From Monosporascus cannonballus (Eukaryota; Ascomycota; Sordariomycetes; Xylariales), in the NCBI GenBank assembly GCA_004154925.1, contig QJNS01000057.1:248001-312000 (forward strand): DNA of 64,000 nt. Direction: 5' to 3'. Below the pieces are notes generated by a model. It had not been told where the DNA came from and searched no databases. It saw only the letters and a list, made by a program, of their open reading frames with translations. Positions 47,315 through 58,248 of this stretch are shown here, in pieces; the first letter of the stretch is position 1; each line of letters starts with the position of its first letter. A program made the translations under genes and the position numbers.

Positions 47315-48291
47315 ATGCCTGTTTCAAATGCAGCCAAGCCGCCCAAGCCGGACGGCATGGCTTAAGCCGCGAAGAAGTCGTTCTCATTTTACTTCGCGTT
47401 TGTCGCGTTGAACAGCATGATGTCTATCGCCTCCTCGATGCCACAACGCTTGCAGTAGCTATTCCTGAGGTAGCGCGCCAGCTGATCGGGGCGGCGCTCG
47501 AAGCTTTCTGGACCAGTACTTGCTTCATGCTTGCCGTCGTCGTCATCCAACACCTATATACGAGCATCTCTGACGTACTCGGTCGCATCGCTGAAAGAGC
47601 GACCACTCTACCTCGGCTTGCTCGCTATCCCTATGTCGGCTGGAAGCGTGACTACCCCTTCCTTGCTTCCTTGCGGGACTAGCTCCCATAGTATGGTATT
47701 TCAGAAAGCCCTGCTTTTCGAATGCTGGTTCTGAACAGTCGCCCTACTCCCAAGTCTCATGCCGGCTAACCATACTAACAAAACCTGCTACAGATCTTAG
47801 GACCTTCGGTTGGTGCACTATTCAGCCAATACGTCTCCTGGGGATGGATCGGCTGGATTAACCTACCGTTGACAGCCATTGAATTTCCCTTGGTCGTTCT
47901 ATTCTTGTGATTAAGACCGATTCAGGAGTCACTCTGGACTAAATTCCAACGTCTGGACTGGATTGGCATGACACTCTTTCCCGTTGGATGCATCTGCTTC
48001 ATCCTCCCTCTAAGCTGGGCCGACGCCATTTATCCCCGGAGTTCATAGCAGGCTTTAGTTCCCTTGATACTGGACGTCCTATTGCTCTGAGCCTTCGGCG
48101 TGTACGAGTCTCGACCCCCCGAGCCCGTCATGCTACACCGTTTATTTAACTCGCCAATAACTGCAACTACGCTCTTCGGCACATTTGTTCACGATATGGT
48201 TGTGTATTGCTTCCCGCTGTATCTGCCTTTGATCTTCCAGGCGTCGTTCCTCGAGACTGCCTTGGACTCAGCTGTGTCCTCAAGAAGCCAC
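47315..48291 (+). pseudogene. Major facilitator superfamily drug:H+ antiporter (DHA14-like), relic
   Basis: MFS exporters of this type move drugs or secondary metabolites out of the cell with about 14 helices. ATG 47315 opens MPVSNAAKPPKPDGMA and meets TAA at 47363. Family pieces follow: FSFYFAFVALNSMMSIAS, then after a one-base loss DATTLAVAIPEVARQL, EAFWTSTCFMLAVVVIQHLY, later VSWGWIGWINLPLTA, LDWIGMTLFPVGCICFILPL and HDMVVYCFPLYLPLIFQA. Several in-frame stops of TAA/TAG/TGA type and missing central helices show it is dead; some stops fit C-to-T change. It precedes a polyketide synthase relic on the same strand. Confidence 0.85.
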
Positions 48292-48449
48292 AACTTTGCA
48301 ATAGGTGGGCGAACTACCCATCCCTTACCTTGGTTTTTGGCAGGCCTTTTTTCTTTTCTTTTATATATATACATATTTTAAGTTGGCATATCCCCCAGAC
48401 CCCTGGACTCTGTATAGGAAAACTTCCGCGCCGGAAAGATCCAGCCAAG

Positions 48450-49210
48450 CAGACTTACCAAAGTCTTCGATGCGGGGGCTGTTCAGAATGCCTTTCGACT
48501 TTCGATATAAGCAACAGGGCTTGCACATCGGCAAAATAGTCGTTTCGATATCGGAGGGCACGGACAGCAGCAAGCTAGTCCCCCTCCCCTAAAGAGTGCA
48601 AGCCCTTTAGAGCTGGATAGTACGGCATCGTATCTCCTGGTGAGGGGCCTGGGCGGTTTGGACGTGCCGTTTTAAGATATATGATTGAGCACGGCGCCCG
48701 CCGGTTATGATATCTTTCTCGGATCGCCGGACAGGGTTCCGAGGATTTTGGGCTCATTCATGGACTCGAAAGTATGGGCTGTGATATTCGACTTGTTGAA
48801 GGGAGTGTCGCGGGCCCGGACGACGTATTGCGGGCGATCCAACAAGCTCCGCGCCTCAGGGTATCCTGCGAGTATCGATGGTTCTTCGGGAGCAAGTATT
48901 CCCCGGATGACCATGACCGAATGGAATACGGCTAGTGGTCCGGAGATTCAAGGCACGTGGAACCTGCACAACATTACCTCCCTTGTCGGAAAATATCGAC
49001 CTGGACTTCTTCGTTTTGTTCCCTACCATGTCTGGATTTATCGGGCAGCCGGGACAGATCAATTATGCCGGTGCAAACACATTCCTCGATGCGTTCGCCC
49101 GGTACCATTGGAAGATGGGCCTCGCAGCGGCCGCGATAGACATGGGTGCCGTGGAGGAAGTCACTGCGCCAGTCGATACACCGCGTGGCGCGTCCGTTCT
49201 GCACACATAA
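48450..49210 (+). pseudogene. Highly reducing polyketide synthase, ER-end and KR-domain relic
   Basis: Fragment of a fungal iterative type I PKS. KVFDAGAVQNAF and KQQGLHIGKIVVSISEG (48450-48560) match the end of an enoylreductase domain. YLLVRGLGGL, RYMIEHGARRL (48620-48700) is the ketoreductase nucleotide-binding region. VLREQVFPRMTMTEWNTASG, GTWNLHNIT and FVLFPTMSGFIGQPGQINYA with FLDAFARYHWKMGL (48880-49130) are the KR C-terminal half with its serine and the NYA motif. The frame changes at least three times and internal parts are lost. No KS, AT or ACP was found, so only a short piece remains. Confidence 0.85.
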
Positions 49211-50045
49211 GTGTAATACATACGATCTCGTCGTACATGTGAGTGGAGAGCATAAGGAGCAATCTGTACCATTCGACTGTCCATACAAGAACTGCTCGAG
49301 CATAATCGGTGGCGCGAGGTATTTCGCCGATCGTTACATACGCCGGCATGGCTTAGATTCATAGATATGGCTTGGAATGAGGGTCTGAAAATAGATAGGT
49401 ACCGAGGAAGCCGACGATGTGTTCGTTTGCTCATTATTTCCCAAGAGGATGCCCTTCTCCCTAACAAGTTCTGCCGGTTTTGTCGCTAATTCCTACAAAT
49501 CATTAGAGGTCTCACATTAAGGCGGCAGAACTCTTCATTCTACATAATCCTAGTTTGGACTGCATGCAAAACCAAGGGCTCTCTCGTGAGAGGGGGCCAC
49601 TCGAACGAGGTGCCACAGCCTCGAGACCTTTATCGACAAAGCGTGAGGCATCGACACGATATATCCGGAACCGAAGGCCACCGCGGTGCAAAAGCCTTAA
49701 TCGGTGTGCTAGGACTAGATCAGAATCAGGCATTAATCAATCGCTTAGAAATGAGCCCACCTGTTCAATGCGTTCCACGCTTTCGACGGGCTAACGTCAT
49801 CTCCCTGCCGGTAGCTCTCATGGCCATAATGATCCTTGCCTGAAGACTCTTGCGTCACACCGCTGCGCTGCAGCTCGTCATCATTATATCTTGGTCGAGG
49901 TTCCGTACCGTCTTCTCGAAGACGCACCCTGTCAGGCACCCGGAAGGTAGGGGGTGCCACTAGGAGACTTGCCAATAAGACACGGCAGAGTTCTAACTTT
50001 TTGGTCTGCCCGAGCCGCAATCTCATTAGACAGAAGTCTCTATAT
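49211..50045. other. Intergenic region
   Basis: 3' side of the HET gene. Nothing recognised. Confidence 0.4.
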
Positions 50046-51893
50046 TCAAGTAATCTCTCTCAGGCCAACAAGGTCACCGGGTTTCTCTATGAGACACTGC
50101 GGCCACTTCAACGCGCTCGGTTCATTCCTTAACCCAGCGAAGCGGTGGGTTTCACTATAGTTGGGGAAGTTCCAGTTCCAGTGGCGGAAGTCCAATTCAA
50201 GAGTTGCGACGTCGTCCACCTCGCCGCCGCCGCCGTCGTCCCCCTCCTCGAGCTCGTGGCAGTAATCCAACTGCTCGCGGAGGTCCACGTTCGCCATCAG
50301 CTCCTGCATGCGGAGCAGACTGAGATCCGCGGGCACCCGTGCGAGTCTGCAGACGGCGCCGCTGCTACCGCCATCGCCGTCGCCGTCGGGGGGATGCTCT
50401 GCCGTCTTGCTGGACGTGAAGAAAGGGACGGTGACGAGCAGCAGCAGGCCGTTATTCGGGCGGCGCTGCTGCTGTTGACGGCGGCAGGTGTCGCCGGACT
50501 CGACAAAGTGCACGAAGAACTCGAAGGGGTTGCCCCACCGGCGGCGGACGTTCTTCGACCAGCTGACGACGAACTCCGGGTTGAACGAGTTGGGGGGCGG
50601 GTAGACGGCCGCCTCATCGAAGCCCGGGAACGACCACCGCTTCAGGTAGACGCGGCGCCGGTCGGGCCTGTGCTCGCGGTACCCGCCACCCCGCTTCACG
50701 CATAGCCTCCGCACGGGCGCGGTGCCGCGCAGCACCACCGAGTCGTCGAGCTCGACGGGCGCGAAGCCCCCAGCGCGCACGAAGTCGCCGTCGCCGGCGG
50801 GGCACAGGGGCACGGCGAGCAGCGGCCTCCTCGCGACGGCGCCCTCGGGGGTAGTCATTGCGGTATAGTAATTCCGCGACCCGATGCCATCGGCGCAGTT
50901 CAGGACGCCGTACGCGAGCACGAAGTTCGGGTCCTCGTATACGGGCAGCGTCGCCTCGAGGCCGTGCTGCGACACGCCGAAGGAGATCCGCGGGACGCCC
51001 GAGAAGGCGTAGTCGGCGACGCGCGCGCAGTGCATAAAATCTAGCGGCGAGCTCGCCAGGTAGCCGCCCCCGCTCGGCTGCGACCCCGGGTTGCGGCTCC
51101 GGTGGCCCCAGGCCAGGATCGACGTGTCGCCCGTCGCGCGCATGATCTCCTCCTGCAGCCTCCGGAAGGCCCCCGTGATGCCCTCGCCGTACAGCAGCGG
51201 CATGTGGATGCCGAAGATGCCCAGCAGGCAGTAGGCGGCGTCCTCGCCGCGCGTGGTCTCGCGCCCGGCCGCCCACGACATGCGGCAGGCGACACTGGCG
51301 CGGTGCAGCAGGTTGTCGTTGCCGCCGCCGCGCTCCAGGTACTCCTCGCCGATGCCGGTGATGCTCGCGATGAGGGCCGCCAGGCCGGCCCTGTCGCCGA
51401 GCGGGGTCCAGTCGCGCGCGAAGAAGACGACGCTGCGGGGCGCGAGCAGCTCCTGCAGCGTGAAGCCGCGCGAGAACCAGCGGCAGCGCCGGAACTGAGG
51501 AGGGTCGTCATCGCAGTGCTGCCCCTCCTTCTCCCCGCCGCTGCCGCACACGTCCGCGTCCGAGAGATACGCGTAGCAAACCTTTGCGTTCTGGTACCAG
51601 CGGTACATGGAGTTGATGGACTCCTGTAGCTCGGCGCTACTGCTCTTGTCGATGCAGCACGTGTCCACCCAGATGTAGCGCAGGCCGTCGCGGCGCGCCT
51701 GCTGCGCGCAGTTCCTGATCTTCTGCCACCCCGCCTTGTACTTGTATTTGAGCCGCCACCACGGAATGCCGCCACGCATATCCTGGTAGACCACCTCCTC
51801 GCCGCCCCATGTGTGCGAAAGGATGGCGTACTCCGGAATAGAGGGCTCCGAGAATTCCTCGAAGTCGAGGGTGTGGGAATTTAGGAGGCGCAT
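50046..51893 (-). CDS. HET-domain protein (heterokaryon incompatibility)
   Basis: HET domains (PF06985, TIR-like) mediate cell death when incompatible fungal strains fuse. Single exon; start at 51893 (MRLLNSHTLDFEEF), which is the usual start of the family, though the frame stays open 23 codons further upstream. 615 residues. Domain ~22-160: YAILSHTWG, YIWVDTCCIDKSS, ESINSMYRWYQNAKVCYAYL and CRWFSRGFTLQELLAP, all canonical. Then the conserved follow-on RGEDAAYCLLGIFGIHMPLL with YGEG at ~240-265. The C-terminal half has no ankyrin, WD or NACHT repeats. GC content in third positions is very high in 50200-51700 compared with neighbours. Nothing shows which partner it recognises. Confidence 0.93.
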   Translation of the reverse strand: MRLLNSHTLDFEEFSEPSIPEYAILSHTWGGEEVVYQDMRGGIPWWRLKYKYKAGWQKIRNCAQQARRDGLRYIWVDTCCIDKSSSAELQESINSMYRWYQNAKVCYAYLSDADVCGSGGEKEGQHCDDDPPQFRRCRWFSRGFTLQELLAPRSVVFFARDWTPLGDRAGLAALIASITGIGEEYLERGGGNDNLLHRASVACRMSWAAGRETTRGEDAAYCLLGIFGIHMPLLYGEGITGAFRRLQEEIMRATGDTSILAWGHRSRNPGSQPSGGGYLASSPLDFMHCARVADYAFSGVPRISFGVSQHGLEATLPVYEDPNFVLAYGVLNCADGIGSRNYYTAMTTPEGAVARRPLLAVPLCPAGDGDFVRAGGFAPVELDDSVVLRGTAPVRRLCVKRGGGYREHRPDRRRVYLKRWSFPGFDEAAVYPPPNSFNPEFVVSWSKNVRRRWGNPFEFFVHFVESGDTCRRQQQQRRPNNGLLLLVTVPFFTSSKTAEHPPDGDGDGGSSGAVCRLARVPADLSLLRMQELMANVDLREQLDYCHELEEGDDGGGGEVDDVATLELDFRHWNWNFPNYSETHRFAGLRNEPSALKWPQCLIEKPGDLVGLREIT

Positions 51894-53725
51894 AATACTT
51901 TTGAGTATGAGGGGAGCGAGAGAGACCCCGTTCCTCACTTGGAGGGTAATGGCAATTCCCAAGCACGGGTTAAGGTGGATCCTGTCGAGGCGGGTACATC
52001 ACTGTTTTGGGCTGAGATGTGAGCAGCAAGAAACGGGACGACTAAGTCGTCAATAGTGTAGAAACGACTATGGTTAAAAACGGAATAGGAGATACCGTAG
52101 TAATACGCATAGAGATGGAACGAGAAGGTTACAAGGCGCCCCCCAGGCTGGTCAAGCCTCATCTTAGGCAACTTTTCAGCTTCCCCTTTTGAGATTCTGG
52201 AGTTGACACTAAAAGTTTCTAGCCTATCAACACAGAGTACCACATATGAGTTAGCATTATGATAACTAACCTGTCAGCTCTACATAACACGTACCGCAGG
52301 TGCCGAATTGAATCGAACAAGAGCCATAGTAGAAAGCGTAGCGAAATTGCTGTTGAATCAAGAACAATTTTCCTAGCATCTATCCTTTTATATACAGGCA
52401 ACATAATGTTAACGTTTATAATAAGCCCTTGAAGAGTCGCTACATCTCCTCATACTGTACCTAGGCAATGGGTTATAACGGCCCGGGACTCCGCCCTCCC
52501 CGCGAAGCATCCTTCAAAGGGCGTCGGCATGGCAGCTTTTTACTGTCACGGGTTATCCGGCATGGCAGCTTTTTACTGTCACGGGTTATCCGGCATGGCT
52601 CCTATTGGCTGGATGGCTGCAAACCTTGGCAGCGCCCACGCCTTTTGACATGATGGCTTGGCGGTGCTTTATATCCCTAACATTAACTTGTCTCTTTTAA
52701 CATTGGTTATATCCCCTTGAGGGCGATTAAGGCGTTAGTCACAACAATTTTCTAGAGGTGCCTGTTACTCAGTTACCTTAATCAGGAAATGGTACTGGAT
52801 TGTTGTAATTTTATTGGCTCAATTTGGGAAGATTAGTGAAAACTTTGACCCACGACCTGAAAATTGTTGCGACTAACATCTTTTCGGCCATAAGCGGATA
52901 ATTATGTCTCGGGGTGCCAGAAGCCTACGCAATAAGCTGGCAAAGAAGCTATCCTAAACAGCAGCATACTCCATAAAACGTCAACTTCGTGCTATTTAAC
53001 TGGCTACGAATTTCCCTTTCTATTCCAGGGCTAACCGAAAAAGCAGCTAGGGCGTGTTGTGCAGCCTTCTTGCACCCGAAGACATATTATTAGTAAATAC
53101 CCCTGCGACCTGTATGGACCATTTGCCCATTGTGTTACTTTCCTCTTTAGGAAGTGAGGTCATAGGATATTTGGCCAAATAAAGAACGCGATACAATAGC
53201 ACTCGTTCACTCCGTTCGTTCCTCAGTTCGTTAGACGAGGGCATTCCGAAGAATACAAACTGCCATATCTTCACGTCTTTTTTCCAGTCACCGCATGGTA
53301 GCACAGAATAGCGTCCAGATCACCGTAGCGTTTGCCAAAGCAGCTATCGTGGAGTGTGGATGGGCTAGTAGCAGCGGGAAGCAGCCTGAAGACCTAGCAC
53401 GAACATTATATCAAACGCTCTTTTCTTATGCGGCTTAGGGTAGCTTCGGTGATCGCGGCTTGGTTTCCGATCCTTTTTCCCAAAGCAAATAGCTCCATAG
53501 AGATTCCTTCATCCATCCGATGATCCTCGAATTGTACGTGTCATCAGATCAAAGTATTAGATCAAGGGCCTGGGTAGGTATCAAAATTCTAGTAATATTA
53601 TAGATTGTTCACAGCAGGTAATATCCGAGTTCTCCTACGATCCCTCCAACGTACTGGCGCGTCCGATGCCCATCTACAACCTCAAGCTCAAGCTACTGCC
53701 AGTCACTGCAAGATCAGAGTCAGAT
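51894..53725. other. Intergenic region, 1.8 kb
   Basis: 5' flank of the HET gene and 3' side of con-6. Holds the 33-bp tandem repeat at 52525-52599. No gene recognised. Confidence 0.4.
52525..52599. repeat. 33-bp tandem repeat, two full units plus start of a third
   Basis: Two identical units beginning CGGCATGGCAGCTTTTTACT, at 52525-52557 and 52558-52590, then CGGCATGGC. Confidence 0.92.
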
Positions 53726-54289
53726 CTAGGACTGCAGATCGGCCAGCTTCTCCTCCGCGCGCTCCTTGGCCTCTTCCGAGACACCTGGATTACTGATACT
53801 GGCCTTCAGGCCACGTGCTCTATTACAAGGTCATCAGCTTACTGTGTGCAAAATAACAATAGCGGCATCAAAAGACGAGGACCGCGCTAGGGAGCAGATA
53901 CTTACATGTTTCTGGGGTCCTTTTCGCTCTGGTCACTGCTCTTCGACTGGCTCTGCCGGGCATCGTACGGCTCTTCGTAAGATTCTAGCACTGCGCGCGA
54001 GTGCTCCTTTGCTTTATCCGAGGTGTCTGATAGAGCAGATGGCATGGTTAGAATGCGGTTATTTGGTTTGGGGGGCTTCGGGATGAGGGTAGGTTTGAGT
54101 GATCTGTTGATGGGCGATCTAATAATCGGGTTACATGATAAGAGGATATAAAAGGGCGCTACAGGGATAAAACGTACTCGGGTTGCTGATAGTGGCCTTG
54201 TGACCTCGGAGCACGTTCTGGGGATCGCGCTCGTCCATATTCTTAGGGACCTCCTGCTGGATGTCGCTGTAGTTGTCTTGGTCGGCCAT
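53726..54289 (-). CDS. con-6: Conidiation protein 6 (CON-6 domain)
   Basis: Small hydrophilic protein of the CON-6 family (PF10346), made during conidiation and under stress in Neurospora and relatives. Three exons, 54178-54289, 53906-54026 and 53726-53819, give 108 residues; phases fit. Two repeats of the CON-6 motif are clear: NVLRGHKATISNPNTSDKAK with EHSRAVLE, and NIARGLKASISNPGVSEEAK with ERAEEKL. The linker is DARQSQSKSSDQSEKDPRN. Its start faces the next gene 705 bp away. No sign of truncation. Confidence 0.93.
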
Positions 54290-54994
54290 TGTGCTTAGTT
54301 GGAGTTCTGGTTGCTGTCACGTATATCACTCTAATAAGCCGGAATTATGGATGGAGAAGACCAGAGTTGAATTGGGCTTGATGGCAATGCGTTGTGATGA
54401 GGAGCTTTGGATTTTCTATTGTAGTCATCACCTCAAGAAATTATCAGGGTATGTTATGGAGGGGTTTGTCTGCGTGATTGCCTCTAAGTGATGATGATAG
54501 AAGACATCATCCGGCGTCACATGAGGTGTTCTGAATTGGTCCATGCGGCGCAGGGGTGACGATAATATACCCAACCAGGAAAGCATGAGTATGGGGCGCA
54601 GGGGGTAATCTCGAGTTGTGGCGTTCGGTTTGGTATGAAGGGTCCTTGTATGATAGATATTGCGTACTAAGACCGACATTATGGTGTGAATTACATCAAT
54701 ATCACGTAGCAAACACTGGGCAGTCATTCCATGCAAGAGGTTGACGTCACGCCAAAGCGCTTTCCTCCTAGAAATACGATTACATCTGCCAGCTCCGGGC
54801 GACGGCAAGTCGAAGCCCACTCAATTAAATCCAATTAATTTCCGCCCCTGATTCAACGAAAACCAAAACCAATTCCTTTCTCCTCAAATCAGATCCGGCT
54901 CGCTCTCTAGATTGAAGCTTGTTTGAGTGAAGTCTTCTTGATATCTATCTCCGCACGCGCAAACAAAGCTGCTAACTGAATCGATTCCAGAACC
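54290..54994. other. Divergent promoter region of con-6 and the 109-aa gene
   Basis: 705 bp between two divergent starts. No binding site is claimed. Length and arrangement fit a shared control region. Confidence 0.4.
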
Positions 54995-55446
54995 ATGTCG
55001 AAGGTCGCCTATCACCAAAGTGACGACAAGGAGAGAACCACCACTGGTGTACGTGGCAACGAGGTACCAGAGGGCCAGGTCCAAGACGACTCGTTCGTGC
55101 TAGGCGCGGACAAGAAGGGCGAGTCGGTCCCTGTCGTAGGCGACAACGCCAAGGTCGAGGACCCTATCGATGCCAAAGAGGCGGATTCAAACCGACAACT
55201 GGGTAAGATGATGTATTTTCTTTTCAACTTCTTACGAATCGGCTGTTCCCTGCGCGTACTGCGCGAACGTGCCATCCGGTGGACAACTTTGGATTTTGAT
55301 ATTGACGATTTATGACTTGTTTAGATCGCGATGAGAAAGAGGCTGTCAACCCGTCAAACATTGTGAAGGGAAGCCGTAGCAAGCCGCCTGCCGGTTCCCT
55401 CAAGGAGCCGTCAGATAAGGATCTCGGCTTGACGGAGGGCAGTTGA
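54995..55446 (+). CDS. Small disordered hydrophilic protein, 109 aa
   Basis: Unknown function. Exons 54995-55202 and 55325-55446 with an intron GTAAGATG...TTGTTTAG; phase fits. The protein starts MSKVAYHQSDDKERTTTGVR and is rich in Asp, Glu, Lys and Gly (GADKKGESVPVVGDNAKVED), then DRDEKEAVNPSNIVKGSR and a short C-terminus (DKDLGLTEGS). No membrane segment, no signal. Such proteins in filamentous fungi often belong to stress or spore-related groups, and the divergent CON-6 neighbour is consistent with that, but I do not recognise a family. Confidence 0.65.
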
Positions 55447-57490
55447 AATGCTTGCTTGTCTTGATCTGACTTGGAAGGAGGTCAAATATCACTCGATGTC
55501 TGCACGAATGGATTTATACATTTTACCTGCTGGCTGGATGGATACGGGGGGCTATTGTCACCGTAGTGCATCCAACTGAATCATGAATTCTGATGTTCTT
55601 TTAAGCTTCTCACACCGTTCGCATCGCAAGTGCCCGACTTGGTTAGCACCTCGTTCCGGGGTCATAGTTCCGATAGTGTGAACCAGAGTTAGCGCATTTC
55701 GGGAATGCTACTGTAATACAGCATTGACGCAAGGCGCCCTTGGGGGGCGCTTTCGATCTCTGTTCCGTCAACCTGGAACCCAATGAAAGCTGCTCCGTAC
55801 GCCCCCCTGTTAATTTCCAAGGCATGCCCCTGCGGCTTACTGTCAGATCTAAATCCAAGTTCCGTTTATCGCTGGTGATTGAATCATGAGCCAGTCCGGA
55901 CCCGCAGACTCCTCGCTCTTATAGTCCATCCACTCCTCGATGGCCCGTGGGCTCTCGGGGCGTGTTCCTTTCCTATGCCCTCCGACGCTATACAGCTCTT
56001 GATTCTTCGGCTGTTCACTCATTCCATCCGTCGGCAGTCGACAGTCAGCAAGCCTCAACTAGTGAGTGCATTGCTCTGGAGCGTGCAGGCCACCCAAACA
56101 CGCAGTTCGTCTTGATATGCCCTACCCCAATGCTAGGCCCGAGACGCCGTGTTCTTGCCGATGGACTATTTTGACAATCAACCATCGGTCTCGTTTGACA
56201 TCTTTCGGGAGTGGAGTCGTTCAGGCTTTTGGGCGTGGCGGCCTCGTTCGTCTTATCGGTGGAGGCACAGGTGCCTTCACTGCACTCTGCCTCGGCGACG
56301 TCAAGGAGTGCGACGGAACCTGCGTTCGCATGACCCATCACAGATCTATGCCAAATAGGCCGGTAATTCACCTTGATGTAGGAGAGGTCACTTCGAGGTT
56401 TTAATTGCAATGAACCCGTAGCCCATATCTGATGACCTCGGGCTGCAACCGAGCTAACTTTCGAGTTTCGAATTAGTCTGGAGCCATCTGACGCCTTATT
56501 GCCCGATCAGCAGACGCAGAGGTGGTTGGTGAAAGGTTGACCCCCGATGCCGATGCACGTCAAGGATCTGGTGCTGTTTTGCCAAGCAACTCTCATCGTA
56601 AATATGCGCAAGTTATAATTCTGACTTAAAATATGACAGTGAATTTGATAAAAATATGGGAAGGGTATATACATCTATTATTATAAAAAGGGGCTAACGA
56701 TATATAACACCACTCGTCGTAACTGGCCGTTTCTTAAAATAATTAATCACTTTTATCAGCACGTTATCTTAGAGTGTAGTTCTTAAACTTTCAGCGTGGC
56801 TTGCTATTTAACTTTTTTGGATGGAATAATATAATAGTTGGAAATTTCGACAAATTAAAATGGATTAATCGGCAACCTACAATCTTTTCAGTATCCGATT
56901 TCGTTACTGAAAACTTATGTCCGTACGTTTAGCAAACTTTAAAAAAAATATAAATTTTAATTAAGTGCATCGTCGAAAACGGAGACGGTATTTGCAAGCA
57001 AAAATATACTTAAGGTATAAACCACAGATATGCATCGTTATAAAACCTACGTAACTTCAAAATCAACCGCCCATGCTGAGAATTTACGAACTGTCCCTTA
57101 ATATAAGCAGGAATATACACTTGTATATAATGTATAGTAAACATTATGCTCTATATAAACATCTCCTTAAATTATTCATTAATCTCATGTCCGCTGGCGC
57201 CCTAAATACATTATCATAATATTTCTAACAGAGTACCCGCTGGCCTTAAATAGCGAAACGGACTACGTACAGGTAGTTAATAAGGAAGCCCGTACGGGTT
57301 GCACTTATTTGTGCATCTTCTAAGTGTCGTAGAGGTAGCGGTAACTAATATTGAACTATGCTAAGGAGTGCATGTAGCTCAGCTCCAACGAGAGCGAGCT
57401 GTTCCCCAAAGGACTCGTATGGCGAAGAACTGCCGCCTTTGAATATATTTGCCTACGGAAGACACCGGAGTTGTCCAGCCCGTATCCTGT
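55447..57490. other. Intergenic region, AT-rich in the middle
   Basis: Ordinary composition to about 56560, then AT-rich DNA (56570-57290) with TA-rich runs and no coding frame, which could be a RIP-treated repeat. No element ends were found. Confidence 0.45.
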
Positions 57491-57532
57491 GGGGGGGGGG
57501 GGGGGGGGGCGGGGCCCCCCCCCCCCCCCCCC
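57491..57532. repeat. G19-C-G4-C18 homopolymer palindrome
   Basis: Nineteen G (57491-57509), one C, four G, then eighteen C (57515-57532), flanked by CGTATCCTGT and AACATTCC. The tract is close to self-complementary. It could fold into a hairpin or four-stranded structure, or be a joining artefact of the assembly. Confidence 0.95.
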
Positions 57533-57713
57533 AACATTCCCGTTGCGTCTTTCTTCCCTCCCAACGCCTTGCTCTCATCGGGAATCTCTTTTGGTCATCT
57601 CCTCCCTTCCAAAAGACCCTTTTTCGTCTTGGATGGAGCAAAAACCCTCGCTTAACAAGGTCCAAGACTGTCTGTTACGGGGTCAGCGAAGTCCAGACAG
57701 CCGTTGAAGTAGG

Positions 57714-58248
57714 CTACCTACCATAAGTGCAGCCGGCATCTGTGTAATAGGCGCTGACGTAGCAGCGCTCCCGCACAAGCCGTTGCCAGACGCAGTTTGT
57801 GCGGCCATTGATGGTGACGCACTCGCCTCGGACGGCACAGTCGAAGTTATCTGCAACGAGTCAGTCTCCATCGCGCACCTGGCTCTCTGTCCCTTCTCCC
57901 CCCCTCTACATATGGGCTTCCCGCAAGCGAGACATGGTGTTTCTGGAAAACTGTGATCGTGTACTTACAGTAACTTCCGCCCTCGACATAATAAGGAGCA
58001 TTACATCTCGTACTAGCGCATGTGCGGCAGTTGACGCGCCTTCTGCCGTTGATGCGGCACACGCGGTCGCGCGCGAAGAGCTTGGCGGGGGCGTCGGTGT
58101 TATCGCTGGTGCCTTGGGCGGCGACGGCTTCGGAGGAGATCTGCAGCTCCGAATCCGCGTCACGGGCTTCGACGACTTCCTCGGGGGCTGGGAGGGCGAG
58201 GATGCCGAGGGGAAGGAGGAAAGTGACGAGGAATTTGGTCAACTGCAT
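57714..58248 (-). CDS. Small secreted Cys-rich protein, SH3-like type
   Basis: Predicted extracellular protein of 138 residues. Exon 1 57969-58248, intron 57851-57968, exon 2 57714-57850. Signal peptide MQLTKFLVTFLLPLGILALP, followed by a pro-region to ~60. The core is CRINGRRRVNCRTCAST, then CNAPYYVEGGSYYNFDCAV, GECVTINGRTNCVWQRL and CYVSAYYTDAGC. The NCRTCAST opening and the C-terminal CYVSxYYTD match a group of fungal secreted proteins with a bacterial-SH3-like fold. Function is unknown; a role at the wall or at a host surface is possible for this group. It lies 180 bp from the G/C palindrome. Confidence 0.82.

Noticed and set aside
50614..51775. Long alternative frames on both strands inside the HET gene
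   Set aside because: They arise from its GC-rich codons; the frame with the HET motifs is the coding one.
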